A DNA stretch of 60,363 nt from Rhodospirillaceae bacterium (GCA_029267445.1 JAJUIU010000013.1:1-60363); one strand, 5' to 3'; positions 24,325 through 33,206 are shown, counted from the first letter of the stretch. Translations and numbers: made by a program. Notes: generated from the letters alone by a model not told the origin.

Positions 24325-24561
24325 TCAGCGCGGCGGGCGCCCGCGCGCGAAGGCCGCCGCGGCGCGCATCAGCCGCTCCATCTCGCGGATGCGCTCCGTC
24401 TGACGGCGGATGCGGAGCGTCTCGGCGTCGCCGGCCGCATCGGAGGGGGCCGCACCTGGGGAGGCCACTTCCGATGGGGTGGCCCGGCCCGCCTCCTTCC
24501 CGTTATGAGCCGACCCATTCTGGGCCGGCCCGTTCTTGGCCGACTTGTCGTTCGCCGCCAT
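24325..24561 (-). CDS. Small hypothetical protein, low-complexity N-terminus
   Basis: A 78-aa protein. Residues 1-45 are rich in Asn, Lys, Ala, Gly and Ser and look disordered. Residues 46-70 (AETLRIRRQTERIREMERLMRAAAAFA) form one amphipathic helix, possibly a coiled coil. No family was recognised. The ATG and codon use are compatible with a real gene, but evidence is limited. Confidence 0.45.
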   Translation of the reverse strand: MAANDKSAKNGPAQNGSAHNGKEAGRATPSEVASPGAAPSDAAGDAETLRIRRQTERIREMERLMRAAAAFARGRPPR

Positions 24562-24664
24562 CGCGCTGTCCTCGAAATCCGATCATCCACGCATCCGGGA
24601 ACGGCCGGAAAGCCTCGCGGTTCCGCAGCGTGGCGGCATTCTCCATCGGAGCGGCGTTTGGCCG

Positions 24665-24725
24665 GTCAGCGCGCCTGCGGCAGCCAGTCAGCGCGCCTGC
24701 GGCAGCCAGTCAGCGCGCCTGCGGC
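24665..24725. repeat. 22-bp tandem repeat, 2.8 copies
   Basis: Two perfect 22-bp copies (24665-24686 and 24687-24708) and a 17-bp partial copy (24709-24725). The partial copy contains the stop codon and last codons of the lipoprotein gene, so the array looks like a duplication of that gene's 3' end. Confidence 0.85.
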
Positions 24726-25174
24726 GCAAGGGCGAGGCAGTTCTCCACGATGGCGTAGCACGCCGAGGCGTCGTCGGCGTCATCGCGGTAGACCAGCCGG
24801 GCGACCCGGCCCTGCTCCAGCGTGAAGGTGGCGACGCAGCCGCTCGGCCCACGACCGCCCAGCGGGAAGCCGAGCCCGATGCCGAGGCCGATGTTGCCGC
24901 CCCCGCCGCCCGCCCCGACGGAAACGCTGCTGCCGCGCCCCCCGCCTCCGGTGATGTTCTGATAGGTGAAGAACTCCGAGGTGCCCGACGCCTCGCGCCT
25001 GTTCGGCACGCCGGCGCAGCTCAGCAGCGTCTGCACCGGCATCCCGACCAGCACCTGCTGGGCCGCCAGCGCCTGTTCCGCCTGCCGGCCGGAGGCGCAG
25101 CCGGCCAGCAGCAGCGCCGCCCCGGCTCCGGCGAGGGCGACCCGCGTGAATGTCCGCATCCCGTGCGCGCGCAT
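24710..25174 (-). CDS. Small lipoprotein with glycine-rich centre
   Basis: A 154-aa predicted lipoprotein. Its signal peptide ends in the lipobox LLAG-Cys26. The mature part has a SmpA/BamE-like beginning (QALAAQQVLVGMPVQTLLSCAGVPNRREASGTSEFFTYQN), a Gly-rich stretch (about 75-105) and a C-terminal cysteine pair, Cys142 and Cys148. It may be an envelope scaffold, but no function is established. The ATG at 25174 is favoured by GGGGAT eight bases upstream; starts at 25159 and 25189 remain possible. Its 3' end lies in a tandem repeat. Confidence 0.72.
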   Translation of the reverse strand: MRAHGMRTFTRVALAGAGAALLLAGCASGRQAEQALAAQQVLVGMPVQTLLSCAGVPNRREASGTSEFFTYQNITGGGGRGSSVSVGAGGGGGNIGLGIGLGFPLGGRGPSGCVATFTLEQGRVARLVYRDDADDASACYAIVENCLALAPQAR

Positions 25175-25262
25175 GCCTGAAATCCCCATCCAGATGTCCC
25201 GTCCCGGAGCAGATGGTGCCGCCGGACCATGTCGGAAACGGGGCGGAGGATGGATCGGAGGG

Positions 25263-25874
25263 TCAGAAGCGGTAGGCGAAGCTGACGCTGAGCATGGGCA
25301 GCAGGCGGGACAGGGGATCGTCGTCCGACCGGGCCAGCGCGCTTTCGTCCTGCAGGTCGAAGACCACCGGCGGCGGGGCCACACCGGCACCCAGGCCCGG
25401 CCCGTGTTCGGCGTAGGCGGCACCGATGTCGACGAACAGGGAGACCCGCCCGCCGAGCGATCCGGTCCAGCCCAGCCCCATGTACCAGGACGGATCGTAG
25501 AGCCCCCCAGGACCCGCACCGGTGCCGAAGGCCGGGGACAGGGGGTCGGGCGCCCGTTCAAGGCCGGGCCCGAGGCTGAGGCGGAACCCGCTGTCGAGCG
25601 GATGCAGGTCGAGGAGCAGGCTGGGCGGGGCGGCATCCGCGCCGGTCAGGCCTCGCCCCGGCGCGGTGCCGAGCCAAAGGGCGCCGGCGCGCCAGTCGAA
25701 CAGGGGTTTCGACGCCTCGGCCTCCGTGCCTGGAACGACGCCTTGGACCGTGCCGCCCCCGGGCTGCATCGCCGCGACGTCCACCGGCGCCGTCAGCGCC
25801 GCGAGCCCGAGCGCCAGCGTGACGGCGACGGCCATCGGACCACGGTCGATCCGCCATGTCCCACCAGAACGCAT
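25263..25874 (-). CDS. Putative small outer-membrane beta-barrel protein
   Basis: A 203-aa exported protein. A signal-like hydrophobic stretch lies near residues 14-35. Beta-rich segments follow, with alternating aromatic/hydrophobic residues (WYMGLGWTGSLGGRVSLFVDIGAAYAEHG), and the protein terminates in LSVSFAYRF, the C-terminal Phe signature of outer-membrane barrels. It resembles short OmpW/opacity-type proteins, but the match is by pattern only. The start has a strong GGGGAGGGG ribosome binding site. Confidence 0.6.
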   Translation of the reverse strand: MRSGGTWRIDRGPMAVAVTLALGLAALTAPVDVAAMQPGGGTVQGVVPGTEAEASKPLFDWRAGALWLGTAPGRGLTGADAAPPSLLLDLHPLDSGFRLSLGPGLERAPDPLSPAFGTGAGPGGLYDPSWYMGLGWTGSLGGRVSLFVDIGAAYAEHGPGLGAGVAPPPVVFDLQDESALARSDDDPLSRLLPMLSVSFAYRF

Positions 25875-25965
25875 GAGCCCCTCCCCGCGCGGACCCCGCT
25901 TCCGTTCCAGGAAACAGGAATATGGGACCGGCGGATCGAACCCTTCCGGGGAAAACCGATCGGAA

Positions 25966-26922
25966 TCAGGGGGTGCGCCTTTCGTGGTAGCGCACCTCGA
26001 TCGCGTCCCACAGCATGGATTCCAGCCGGCTGCCGTCCAGGCGGTTGATCTCCTGGATGCCGGTGGGGCTGGTCACGTTGATCTCCGTCAGCCAGTCGCC
26101 GATCACGTCGATGCCGACGAAGATAAGCCCCTGGGCCCGGAGCGTCGGGCCGATGGCGGCGCAGATGTCCTTCTCACGGGCGGTCAACGTGGTCTTGGCC
26201 GCACTGCCGCCGGCGTGGAAGTTGGCCCGCGCCTCCCCCGACTGGGGAATGCGGCTGACGGCGCCCGCCGGTTCCCCGTCGATCAGGATGATGCGCTTGT
26301 CGCCCTGGCGGATCTCCGGCAGGTACTTCTGCACGATCACCGGCTCCCGGTAGAGCTGGGTGAAGGTCTCCAGCAAGGCGCCCAGGTTCTCGTCGTCCGG
26401 CTTCAGGTGGAACACGCCGGCCCCGCCGTTGCCGAACAGCGGCTTGACGATGATGTCCTTCCATTCCGCCCTTGCTGCCAGCACCTCCTCCCGGCTGGAG
26501 GTGATGACGGTGGGCGGCATCAGGTCCGGGAAGCGGGTGACGAACAGCTTCTCCGGCGCGTTGCGCACGCTGGCCGGGTCGTTCACCACCAGCGTCTTCG
26601 GCTGCACATGCTCCAGCATGTGGGTGGCGGTGATGTAGGCCATGTCGAAGGGCGGGTCCTGGCGCATCAGCACGATGTCCATGGTCCCGACGTCCAGCGC
26701 CTCCGCCGGCCCTAGGGTGAAGTGGTTGCCCCGCTCCCGCCGGACCTGGAGCGGCCGCGCCCTGGCGAACAGGCGGTTGCCGCGCAGGGCGAGATCGCGC
26801 GGATGGTAATGCCAGAGCCGGTGGCCCCGCGCCTGCCCTTCCAGCGCCATCATGAAGGTGCTGTCGGTGTCGATGTTGATGGACTCGATCGGGTCCATCT
26901 GGATGGCGACCTTGAGGCTCAT
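25966..26922 (-). CDS. gshB: Glutathione synthetase
   Basis: Joins gamma-glutamylcysteine and glycine using ATP, the last step of glutathione synthesis. The 318-aa length fits the prokaryotic GshB family. The N-terminal domain begins [34 protein letters not shown], nearly a family consensus. The ATP-grasp part (about 125-310) includes [35 protein letters not shown], the flexible loop [11 protein letters not shown] and [16 protein letters not shown]. It lies in the alphaproteobacterial rsmI-yraN-gshB group with a SirB1-like gene between. Confidence 0.95.
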   Translation of the reverse strand: MSLKVAIQMDPIESINIDTDSTFMMALEGQARGHRLWHYHPRDLALRGNRLFARARPLQVRRERGNHFTLGPAEALDVGTMDIVLMRQDPPFDMAYITATHMLEHVQPKTLVVNDPASVRNAPEKLFVTRFPDLMPPTVITSSREEVLAARAEWKDIIVKPLFGNGGAGVFHLKPDDENLGALLETFTQLYREPVIVQKYLPEIRQGDKRIILIDGEPAGAVSRIPQSGEARANFHAGGSAAKTTLTAREKDICAAIGPTLRAQGLIFVGIDVIGDWLTEINVTSPTGIQEINRLDGSRLESMLWDAIEVRYHERRTP

Positions 26923-27032
26923 GGCGGTCCCGGCGGATTGGGGTGTTGCGGAGGAAGACGGGAACGGTGCGCCGCCCGGTCTGTCAAGCGCCGTGACGGC
27001 CGTCACGGGTGACGGTTCGGGACGGGAGCGAC

Positions 27033-27887
27033 CTAGTTCAGCCGCGTCCTCAGCTGCTGCACCAGCGTGGCCGTCTGGTGCAGCAGCTGGCTGGAGGCGC
27101 CCATCCGCTTGCCGAGGTCCATGAAGGTCTCGAACGCCCGGATGGCGGAGCCGAGATTGCCGATATGGGCGTTGAGCAGCCCCGCCTCCCGCCACAGGGC
27201 GGGCTGTTCGGGCGCGAACAGCAGCATGTGCTCCACCACCTCCGCCGCCTTGTCGGCCCGGTCGTCGCGCAGGTGGCGGAGCTTCAGGTTGTTCTGCAGC
27301 CGCAGCAGCACGTCGCGGTTCGTGACGGGAGCGTAATGTTCGGGCGTCAGCTCCGCCGTCAGCCCGGCCGTCTGCTTCAGCAGCTCGCGCAGGTCCTGGG
27401 GCGACTTGGCCTCGATTTGGTTGAACGGGTCGAGGATCGCGCGCTCCCCCTCATGGTCCAGGCGGATCAGGAAATGGCCGGGGAAGTTCAGCCCCACCAT
27501 GTCCCAGCCTTGGGACCGGGCGGCGTGGATGAACAGGATGCCGAGCGCCACCGGCAGGCCCTTGCGCCGGTCGATCACCCGCATGAGGTTCGCGTTGTCC
27601 AGATCCTCGTAGGTCTCGCTGTCGCCGTGGTAGCCGTGATGTTCCACCAGGACGGCGCGCAGCACGTCGATGCGCTCGGCCAGCGAAGGGTCGGGGCCGA
27701 GGCGTTCGCGCACCGCGTCGTGGACCTGGGCGGCCAGCTGGGCCAGATGCTGGCGGTAGGGCTCGAACTCGGCCTCCGGCACGTCGAGCACGGCCAGCGC
27801 CAGCGCCGTCTCGGCGAGGTCGATGCGGTCGTCCGGCGCGGTGCCGGCGGCCCGCAGCATATCCAGAGCCTTCTGGCGGACTGTCAC
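27033..27887 (-). CDS. SirB1-family protein
   Basis: A 284-aa cytoplasmic protein. The transglutaminase-like SirB1 N-domain covers about residues 45-190, with [49 protein letters not shown]-terminal TPR-like helical region follows ([42 protein letters not shown]). The classical Cys of transglutaminases is not evident, so it may be a non-enzymatic scaffold. The family is broadly conserved but the function is unsettled. It lies between gshB and yraN on the same strand. Confidence 0.88.
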   Translation of the reverse strand: MTVRQKALDMLRAAGTAPDDRIDLAETALALAVLDVPEAEFEPYRQHLAQLAAQVHDAVRERLGPDPSLAERIDVLRAVLVEHHGYHGDSETYEDLDNANLMRVIDRRKGLPVALGILFIHAARSQGWDMVGLNFPGHFLIRLDHEGERAILDPFNQIEAKSPQDLRELLKQTAGLTAELTPEHYAPVTNRDVLLRLQNNLKLRHLRDDRADKAAEVVEHMLLFAPEQPALWREAGLLNAHIGNLGSAIRAFETFMDLGKRMGASSQLLHQTATLVQQLRTRLN

Positions 27888-27979
27888 GGCTCGGTGCCCC
27901 TCCGGGTCGTGCGGGATGCGCTGCCTGGGGTGTGCTTAGCGCGCCCGGTGCCGCCTGTCGAGAGGCTGCGGCCCCTTTC

Positions 27980-28348
27980 TCACGCCCGCCACACGTCAGG
28001 CATATGCACCGGCCAGCGTCCGGGCAGCACGGCCATCAGGTCGAACCGGATGGCATGGCGGGACAGTCGCGGCCGGCCGGCCACCACCTGGTCCGCCGCG
28101 CGGGCGAGGCGCCGCCAGGAGGTTTGGGAGACGGCGGCCAGCGCCGCGTCCAGGTCGCCGCGCGCCTTCACCTCCACCACGGCCAGGGTTCCGGCCTTCT
28201 CCGCCAGGATGTCGATCTCCCCGGCGGGCACGCGCAGGCGGGCGGCCAGTATGCGGTATCCCTTCAGGAACAGGGCCACGCGGCACAGCCATTCGGCCCG
28301 CCGGCCCAGCCGTTCCGCCCGTTCGTAGTCCCGGCGGCCGCGCGTCAT
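27980..28348 (-). CDS. yraN: YraN/UPF0102 family nuclease-like protein
   Basis: A 122-aa UPF0102 protein with a restriction-endonuclease-like fold. It has the motif GYRILAARLRVPAGEIDILAEKAGTLAVVEVKAR, whose E, D and ExK residues match a PD-(D/E)XK site. The C-terminal FDLMAVLPGRWPVHMPDVWRA is typical. It is widely conserved next to rsmI, as here, where its ATG overlaps the rsmI stop by four bases. The biological role is unproven, perhaps Holliday-junction or DNA maintenance. Confidence 0.92.
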   Translation of the reverse strand: MTRGRRDYERAERLGRRAEWLCRVALFLKGYRILAARLRVPAGEIDILAEKAGTLAVVEVKARGDLDAALAAVSQTSWRRLARAADQVVAGRPRLSRHAIRFDLMAVLPGRWPVHMPDVWRA

Positions 28349-29262
28349 CCGGACCCCTTGGCGATGTCGAGGGCGCGGGCGTAGACCTCCTTGCGGGGGC
28401 GGCCGGTGGCCGTGGCCACGGTGGCGGCGGCGTCGCGCACGCTCATGCCAGCCAGCGCGTCGCGCAGCAGGGCGTCGAGATCGGCCGGTTCCTCGGCGGC
28501 GGTGTCGCCCGGCGGGCCGATCACGACCACCACCTCCCCCTTGGGCGGGCCGGATTGGGCATAATGCGCCGCCAGCACCGGGAGCGGCCCACGCCGCACC
28601 TCCTCGAACAGCTTGGTCAGCTCCCGCGCCACGGCGGCCTCCCGCCCGCCCAGGGTCTCGGCCGCGTCGGCCAGCATGTCGGGCAGGCGCTGCGGGCTTT
28701 CGTAGAAGACCAGCGTGGCGGGCACGGCCTTGAGGTCGGCCAGCGCCGTCCGCCGGGCCGCCGCCTTGCTGGGGAGGAATCCCGCATAGAGGAAGCGGTC
28801 GCTGGGCAGGCCGGACAGCACCAGCGCCGTCACCGCCGCGTTGGCGCCGGGCAGGTGGGTGACGGCGAGGCCCGCCGCCACCGCCTCGCGCACCAGCTTG
28901 TAGCCGGGGTCGGAGATCAGCGGCGTGCCGGCGTCGGACACCAGCGCGACCGCCTGCCCGTCCGCCATCCGGGCGAGAAGCTGGGGACGCATCTTCGCCG
29001 CATTGTGCTCGTGATATGGAAGCAGCGGGGTGGCGATGCCGTAGCGGGCCATCAGCCGGCCGGTGGTGCGCGTGTCCTCGCAGGCGATGGCGTCGACGCC
29101 GCGCAGCGTTTCCAGCGCGCGCAGCGTTATGTCGCGAGCGTTGCCGATGGGCGTGGCGACGAGGTGCAGACCCGGGGCGGGTTTACGCGGGGTGTCCGCG
29201 AAGCTAGGCTCCGCTGCGTCCGTCGGGAGTTCGGGGCCGTCAGGGTCGGATGAGGGAGCCAT
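28345..29262 (-). CDS. rsmI: 16S rRNA 2'-O-methyltransferase RsmI
   Basis: Methylates the 2'-OH of C1402 in 16S rRNA. The protein is 305 aa with a short acidic leader. The tetrapyrrole-methylase-fold signatures are LHLVATPIGNARDITLRALETLRGVDAIACEDTRTT (residues 32-67), HEHN near 84, VSDAGTPLISDPGYKLVREA and LPGANAAVTALVLSGLPSDRFLYAGFLP. The start is 37 bp from the divergent LpoA-like gene. The rsmI/LpoA divergence followed by yraN is a standard proteobacterial arrangement. Confidence 0.95.
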   Translation of the reverse strand: MAPSSDPDGPELPTDAAEPSFADTPRKPAPGLHLVATPIGNARDITLRALETLRGVDAIACEDTRTTGRLMARYGIATPLLPYHEHNAAKMRPQLLARMADGQAVALVSDAGTPLISDPGYKLVREAVAAGLAVTHLPGANAAVTALVLSGLPSDRFLYAGFLPSKAAARRTALADLKAVPATLVFYESPQRLPDMLADAAETLGGREAAVARELTKLFEEVRRGPLPVLAAHYAQSGPPKGEVVVVIGPPGDTAAEEPADLDALLRDALAGMSVRDAAATVATATGRPRKEVYARALDIAKGSG

Positions 29263-29299
29263 AACCGTGCCGCAGAAGTCGGGGCTTGAGGGGAACCGG

Positions 29300-30592
29300 A
29301 TGGGACCGGTCCGCGCGTTTTTCGCGCTGACGCTGCTGGCGGGCCTGCTCACCGCCTGCGCCAGCCCGCAGACCGTAGCCCCGCCGCCCCCGCCGCCGCA
29401 AGTTCCGGCGGCCCCGGTGCAGGTCGCCCCGCCGGTGGCGGCGCAGCCAGTGGACGACCGCATCCGGGTGGGCCTGCTGCTGCCCCTGTCGGGCCGGGGT
29501 GCGCCGGTCGGGCAGGCGATGCTGGACGCCGCCCAGATGGCCGTGTTCGATCTGGCCGACGACAGGTTCCTGCTGCTGCCGCGCGACACGGGCGGCACGC
29601 CCGATGGTGCCGTGGCCGCCGCGCGGGACGCGCTGGCCGCCGGGGCGCAGCTTCTGCTGGGGCCCCTGTTCAGCGCCGACGCCGGTGCGGTGCGGCCGGA
29701 GGCCCAGGCGGCCGGGGTGCCGGTGCTGAGCTTCTCCAACGACTGGACCATCGCCGGGCCGGGCCTTTGGGTGCTGGGCTTTCAGCCGCAGGACCAGGTG
29801 CGCCGGGTGGCGAGCTTCGCCGCCGCGCGCGGGATCGCGACCTTCGGCGCGCTCGCACCCACCACCCCCTATGGCGACGCCGCCTTGAACGCGCTCTACG
29901 CCGCCACCGCCGACGCGGGCGCCCAGGTCACCAAGGTCGAGCGCTACACCGCCGGCGCTTCGGACCTGACGCAGGTAGTTCGTGGCTTCGCCGAGTTCGA
30001 ACGGCGGCAGGAGGAGCTGGCGAAGGAGCGCGCCCTCTTGACCGGGCGGGGCGACGAGGCGTCCAAGCTGGCCCTGCAGCGCCTCGCCAACCGGCAGACC
30101 TTCGGGGAGCTGCCCTATCAGGCGGTGCTGATCGCGGAGGGCGGGCAGACCCTGCGCGAGGTGGCGGCGCTGCTGCCCTTCTTCGACGTGGACCCCGGCC
30201 CGGTGCGCATCCTGGGTACAGGCCTGTGGGACGAGCCGGGGCTGGGCCGCGAGCTGGCACTGGTCGGCGGCTGGTTCGCCGCCCCGGCACCGGAGGCGCG
30301 CGCCGGGTTCGAGCAGCGCTTCGCCGACCTGTACGGCCAGCGCCCGCCCCGCCTCGCCACCCTGGCGTACGACGCCACGGCCATGGCGGCGGCGCTGGCC
30401 CGCACCGGCGACCCCCGCCCCTACGAGCCGCAGGACCTGACGAACCCGAACGGCTTCGCCGGGATCGACGGCATCTTCCGCCTGCTGCCGAACGGGCAGA
30501 CCGAACGCGGCCTCGCCGTCATCGAGGTGACCCGGCGCGGTTTCCTGGTCATCGACCCGGCCCCGCAGACCTTCCAGCCGGCGGCGTCGTAG
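29300..30592 (+). CDS. LpoA-like penicillin-binding protein activator lipoprotein
   Basis: A 430-aa outer-membrane lipoprotein. A lipobox with Cys20 (LLTAC) precedes a proline-rich linker (residues 26-52) and a periplasmic-binding-protein-like domain (about 55-425) starting IRVGLLLPLSGRGAPVGQAMLDAAQMAVFD. In gamma-proteobacteria LpoA activates PBP1A. The C-terminal substrate-binding fold and the position next to rsmI match. Compared with E. coli LpoA it lacks the long N-terminal TPR domain, as is usual in alphaproteobacteria. Confidence 0.87.
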   Translation: MGPVRAFFALTLLAGLLTACASPQTVAPPPPPPQVPAAPVQVAPPVAAQPVDDRIRVGLLLPLSGRGAPVGQAMLDAAQMAVFDLADDRFLLLPRDTGGTPDGAVAAARDALAAGAQLLLGPLFSADAGAVRPEAQAAGVPVLSFSNDWTIAGPGLWVLGFQPQDQVRRVASFAAARGIATFGALAPTTPYGDAALNALYAATADAGAQVTKVERYTAGASDLTQVVRGFAEFERRQEELAKERALLTGRGDEASKLALQRLANRQTFGELPYQAVLIAEGGQTLREVAALLPFFDVDPGPVRILGTGLWDEPGLGRELALVGGWFAAPAPEARAGFEQRFADLYGQRPPRLATLAYDATAMAAALARTGDPRPYEPQDLTNPNGFAGIDGIFRLLPNGQTERGLAVIEVTRRGFLVIDPAPQTFQPAAS

Positions 30593-30607
30593 GCCCGTCC
30601 GACCGCG

Positions 30608-30693
30608 ACCCTCGCCCTTCGACAAGCTCAGGGTGAGGGTCTCTGTTCCGCCGGATCCAAGGACATCAGCCTGAGCCCGTCGAAGGCCGAGGT
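30608..30693. repeat. CTTCGACAAGCTCAGG-type inverted repeat
   Basis: CCCTTCGACAAGCTCAGG at 30615-30632 faces CCTGAGCCCGTCGAAGG at 30670-30686. This is a common proteobacterial intergenic repeat. It follows the LpoA-like gene closely and could terminate its transcript. Confidence 0.7.
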
Positions 30694-30714
30694 CCGGGCC
30701 CGTCCCATCCCACA

Positions 30715-30744
30715 TTGACGCCGTCTCCGCCCCGTTCCCATAAT
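30715..30744 (+). promoter_or_regulatory. Promoter of the VOC gene
   Basis: TTGACG and CATAAT are separated by 18 bp. The -10 overlaps the left edge of the perfect dyad at 30741-30764, so a bound repressor would block initiation. Confidence 0.5.
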
Positions 30745-30764
30745 GACATAACGATATGTCATTT
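30741..30764 (+). promoter_or_regulatory. 24-bp dyad operator, copy B (near-perfect)
   Basis: TAATGACATA-N4-TATGTCATTT has fully complementary inner 9-bp arms. It covers the end of the -10 element and the expected transcription start. It ends 13 bases before the VOC start codon. It matches the site at 6070-6093 in sequence and spacing. Confidence 0.65.
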
Positions 30765-30777
30765 GGGGGAGGACGGG

Positions 30778-31347
30778 ATGCGGCGGGGATGGATCGGGCT
30801 GGCGACACTGGTGATGCTGGCGCTGTGCGGGCCGGTGGCGGCGCAGACCGCGACGCCGGCGGCCGAGGCGCCGAAGCCCGCCTATGACGGGTCGTATCTG
30901 AAGCGCGCGACGCTGATCGTTTCGGACCTGGAACGGGCCCTGACCATCTACCGCGATCTGCTGGGCTTCGACGCCACCCCGATCTGGGAGATGTCGGGCA
31001 ACTCCTATTCCTACACCGTCTTCAACGTGGACAAGGCGGCCAAACTGCGCGGGGCCATGCTGTCGGCCGGCGACACGCAGGTGCGCACGCTGGCCATCTT
31101 CGAGGTCAAGGGCCAACCCTTGACCGTGCCGCAGCGCCCCCGCGTGGCGGCCGTGGTGGTGGACACGCGCGGGCGCCTGTCCAAGGTGATGGAGGCGGTG
31201 AAGGCCATGGGTCTGGAAAGCTTCCCCACCCGCCCGCTGAAGACGCCGGAGGGGGCCAGCGGCACCGAATGGGGCTTCGTCGATCCCGACGGGCATCTGG
31301 TGGTGCTGTACGAGCTGGACCAGCCGGCCCCGCCCACCCCCCGCTGA
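30778..31347 (+). CDS. Exported VOC (glyoxalase-fold) protein
   Basis: A 189-aa protein with a signal peptide (residues 1-23, ending VAAQT). A vicinal-oxygen-chelate domain follows: LKRATLIVSDLERALTIYRDLLGFDATPIWEM, later GTEWGFVDPDGHLVVLYEL, where the final Glu is a usual metal ligand. Secretion is unusual for this fold. The substrate is unknown; relatives include dioxygenases, glyoxalases and resistance proteins. A perfect dyad over the promoter suggests specific regulation, possibly shared with the FAD oxidase at 4.4-6.0 kb. GGGGGAGGA supplies the ribosome binding site. Confidence 0.8.
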   Translation: MRRGWIGLATLVMLALCGPVAAQTATPAAEAPKPAYDGSYLKRATLIVSDLERALTIYRDLLGFDATPIWEMSGNSYSYTVFNVDKAAKLRGAMLSAGDTQVRTLAIFEVKGQPLTVPQRPRVAAVVVDTRGRLSKVMEAVKAMGLESFPTRPLKTPEGASGTEWGFVDPDGHLVVLYELDQPAPPTPR

Positions 31348-31482
31348 CATCCCGGGATGGACTTGCCAAGGACGGGCTTGACGGCGGGCCGCGTCGACGC
31401 GATTTATCGACCCGGACGGCCGGACAGACGGGCGCCGCGGCCCCTTGGGGAAGGGACCGGCGGTGCCGGGGAGACCCGAGCC

Positions 31483-32229
31483 ATGTCCCGCCCGCTTCCT
31501 TCCATGCTTGCAACGATCCTGGCCGCAGGCCTGATGGCGCTGCCGCTTCCGACCGCGTCCGCAGTGGCGCAGACCGCCACGAGCGCGGTCGAGCCCGCCA
31601 CCCCGACCGCCGAACAACGGCTGGACCAGCTGCTGGCCGCCATGGGCGGGCGGGAGTCGTGGGCGCGGGTGAAGGGGATGCGCGTGTCCGCCGTGCATTG
31701 GTCGGCCCGCTTCGCGGAACCGCACGACAACGACATCTGGAACGACTTCGCCAGCCCGCGCGTCCGGATCGAGGCGAAGGGCGGCGGGCTGGACCGTGCG
31801 CGCGCGATCGCGGACGGCCAGGGCTGGCGCCGTGACGAGGGCGCAGCGGTGCAGGCGATGACGGCCGACGCGGTGAAGGCCGACACGGATTTCTGGGAAA
31901 CCAACGTCTACCGCACCCTGCACCGGCTGGCGGTGGGGGAGCCCGGACTGTCGGTGCGGCTGGCGGAGAACGGAGCCATCCTGGAGGTGCTGCGCGCGGA
32001 CGGGACGCGGCTGAACTGGTACCGGCTGAACGCCGCCGGGGAGCCGATCCAGTTCGGCACCGGCGACTTCGCAGCCGGGACGGTGTTCGGTCCGCTGGCG
32101 ACCGGGCCGGAGGGGCACCGCCATCCGCGCTGGGGTGCGAGGCCGGACGGCACCTGGCGATACGAGATCAAGGCGATCACCGTGTTCGACGGGCCACCAC
32201 CCGTGATGTTCGGCCCGCCGACGGGCTGA
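31483..32229 (+). CDS. Secreted protein of unknown function
   Basis: A 248-aa protein. Residues 1-30 form a signal peptide (LPLPTASAVAQT). The mature part opens with AEQRLDQLLAAMGGRESWARVKGMRVSAVHW, a pattern seen in exported LolA-like or DUF families that begin with a helix plus a beta-sheet. It continues with beta-rich sequence up to a Pro-rich end (GPPPVMFGPPTG). No catalytic motif was recognised. It follows the VOC gene by 135 bp on the same strand and may be transcribed with it. Confidence 0.68.
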   Translation: MSRPLPSMLATILAAGLMALPLPTASAVAQTATSAVEPATPTAEQRLDQLLAAMGGRESWARVKGMRVSAVHWSARFAEPHDNDIWNDFASPRVRIEAKGGGLDRARAIADGQGWRRDEGAAVQAMTADAVKADTDFWETNVYRTLHRLAVGEPGLSVRLAENGAILEVLRADGTRLNWYRLNAAGEPIQFGTGDFAAGTVFGPLATGPEGHRHPRWGARPDGTWRYEIKAITVFDGPPPVMFGPPTG

Positions 32230-32285
32230 CGCCGAAAGGTCATGGGTCCAGGGCCTTGACGGCGGCGGGGCGGCACACCTTCTAG

Positions 32286-33206
32286 ATGCCGCCCTTCAGC
32301 ATCCGCGAATGCACGCCCGCCATGACCGACGCCACCGCAACGCCCGCGACCGCCAACCCCGCTCCCACCCCGACAGCCACGGAAGGTGCCCTGAAGCGCC
32401 TCGTGGAGTCGGCCGGGTTCCAGCGCTTCATCATCGCCGTCATCCTGATCAACGCGGTGACGCTGGGGCTGGAGACGTCGTCCGGCGTGATGGCGGCCAT
32501 CGGACCGGCGCTGCTGGTCCTGGACAAGATCGCCCTGGCGATCTTCGTGGTGGAGCTGGCGCTGAAGCTGGCGGTCTACCGCCTGTCCTTCTTCCGCCAG
32601 GGCTGGAACATCTTCGACTTCGTCATCGTCGCCATCAGCCTCGCCCCGCTGCTGGGGCTGGCGGGGGCGCAGAGCCTGTCGGTGCTGCGCGCGCTGCGCA
32701 TCCTGCGCGTGCTGCGGCTGCTGTCGGTGGTGCCGCAGATGCGCGCGGTGGTGCAGGCCCTGTTCGGCGCGCTGCCCGGCATGGGCGCCATTATCGCCGT
32801 GCTGGCGCTGGTCTATTACGTGTCGGCGGTGCTGGCGACCAAGCTGTTCGCCGCCAGCTTCCCGCAATGGTTCGGCAGCATCGGGCAGTCCATGTACACG
32901 CTGTTCCAGGTGATGACGCTGGAAAGCTGGTCCATGGGCATCGTGCGGCCGGTCATGGAGGTCTACCCCTACGCCTGGGCCTTCTTCGTGCCCTTCATCG
33001 TGCTGGTCACCTTCGCGGTGCTGAACCTGTTCATCGCCATCATCGTGAACAGCATGCAGACCCTGCACGACCAGCAGGTGAAGGAGGAACAGGCGGAGGA
33101 GCGCAAGGCGGAGGGCGACGACCGCGCCCGGCTGGAGGGTGAGATCGCGGCCCTGCGCGCCGACATCGCGGCATTGCGGGAAAGCCTCGCCCGGCGCGGC
33201 GGCTGA
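32286..33206 (+). CDS. Voltage-gated ion channel, NaChBac type
   Basis: A 306-aa single-domain six-helix cation channel. An S4 voltage sensor with spaced arginines (LRALRILRVLRLLSVVPQMR) is followed by a pore loop. The selectivity filter TLESWS (residues 211-216) is nearly identical to the TLESWAS of NaChBac, which predicts sodium selectivity. S6 is FFVPFIVLVTFAVLNLFIAIIVNSM. A C-terminal coiled-coil tail (about 260-306, EEQAEERKAEGDDRARLEGEIAALRADIAALRES) should drive tetramer assembly. The ribosome binding site is weak; an ATG at 32322 is an alternative start. Roles in motility, pH or membrane excitability are possible. Confidence 0.88.
   Translation: MPPFSIRECTPAMTDATATPATANPAPTPTATEGALKRLVESAGFQRFIIAVILINAVTLGLETSSGVMAAIGPALLVLDKIALAIFVVELALKLAVYRLSFFRQGWNIFDFVIVAISLAPLLGLAGAQSLSVLRALRILRVLRLLSVVPQMRAVVQALFGALPGMGAIIAVLALVYYVSAVLATKLFAASFPQWFGSIGQSMYTLFQVMTLESWSMGIVRPVMEVYPYAWAFFVPFIVLVTFAVLNLFIAIIVNSMQTLHDQQVKEEQAEERKAEGDDRARLEGEIAALRADIAALRESLARRGG

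Noticed and set aside
24665-24725. Tandem 22-bp units considered as a CRISPR array
   Set aside because: The units are contiguous with no spacers and derive from the end of a gene.
30608-30693. Inverted repeat read as the regular LpoA terminator
   Set aside because: It is a dispersed repeat without a U-tract, so it is listed as a repeat only.
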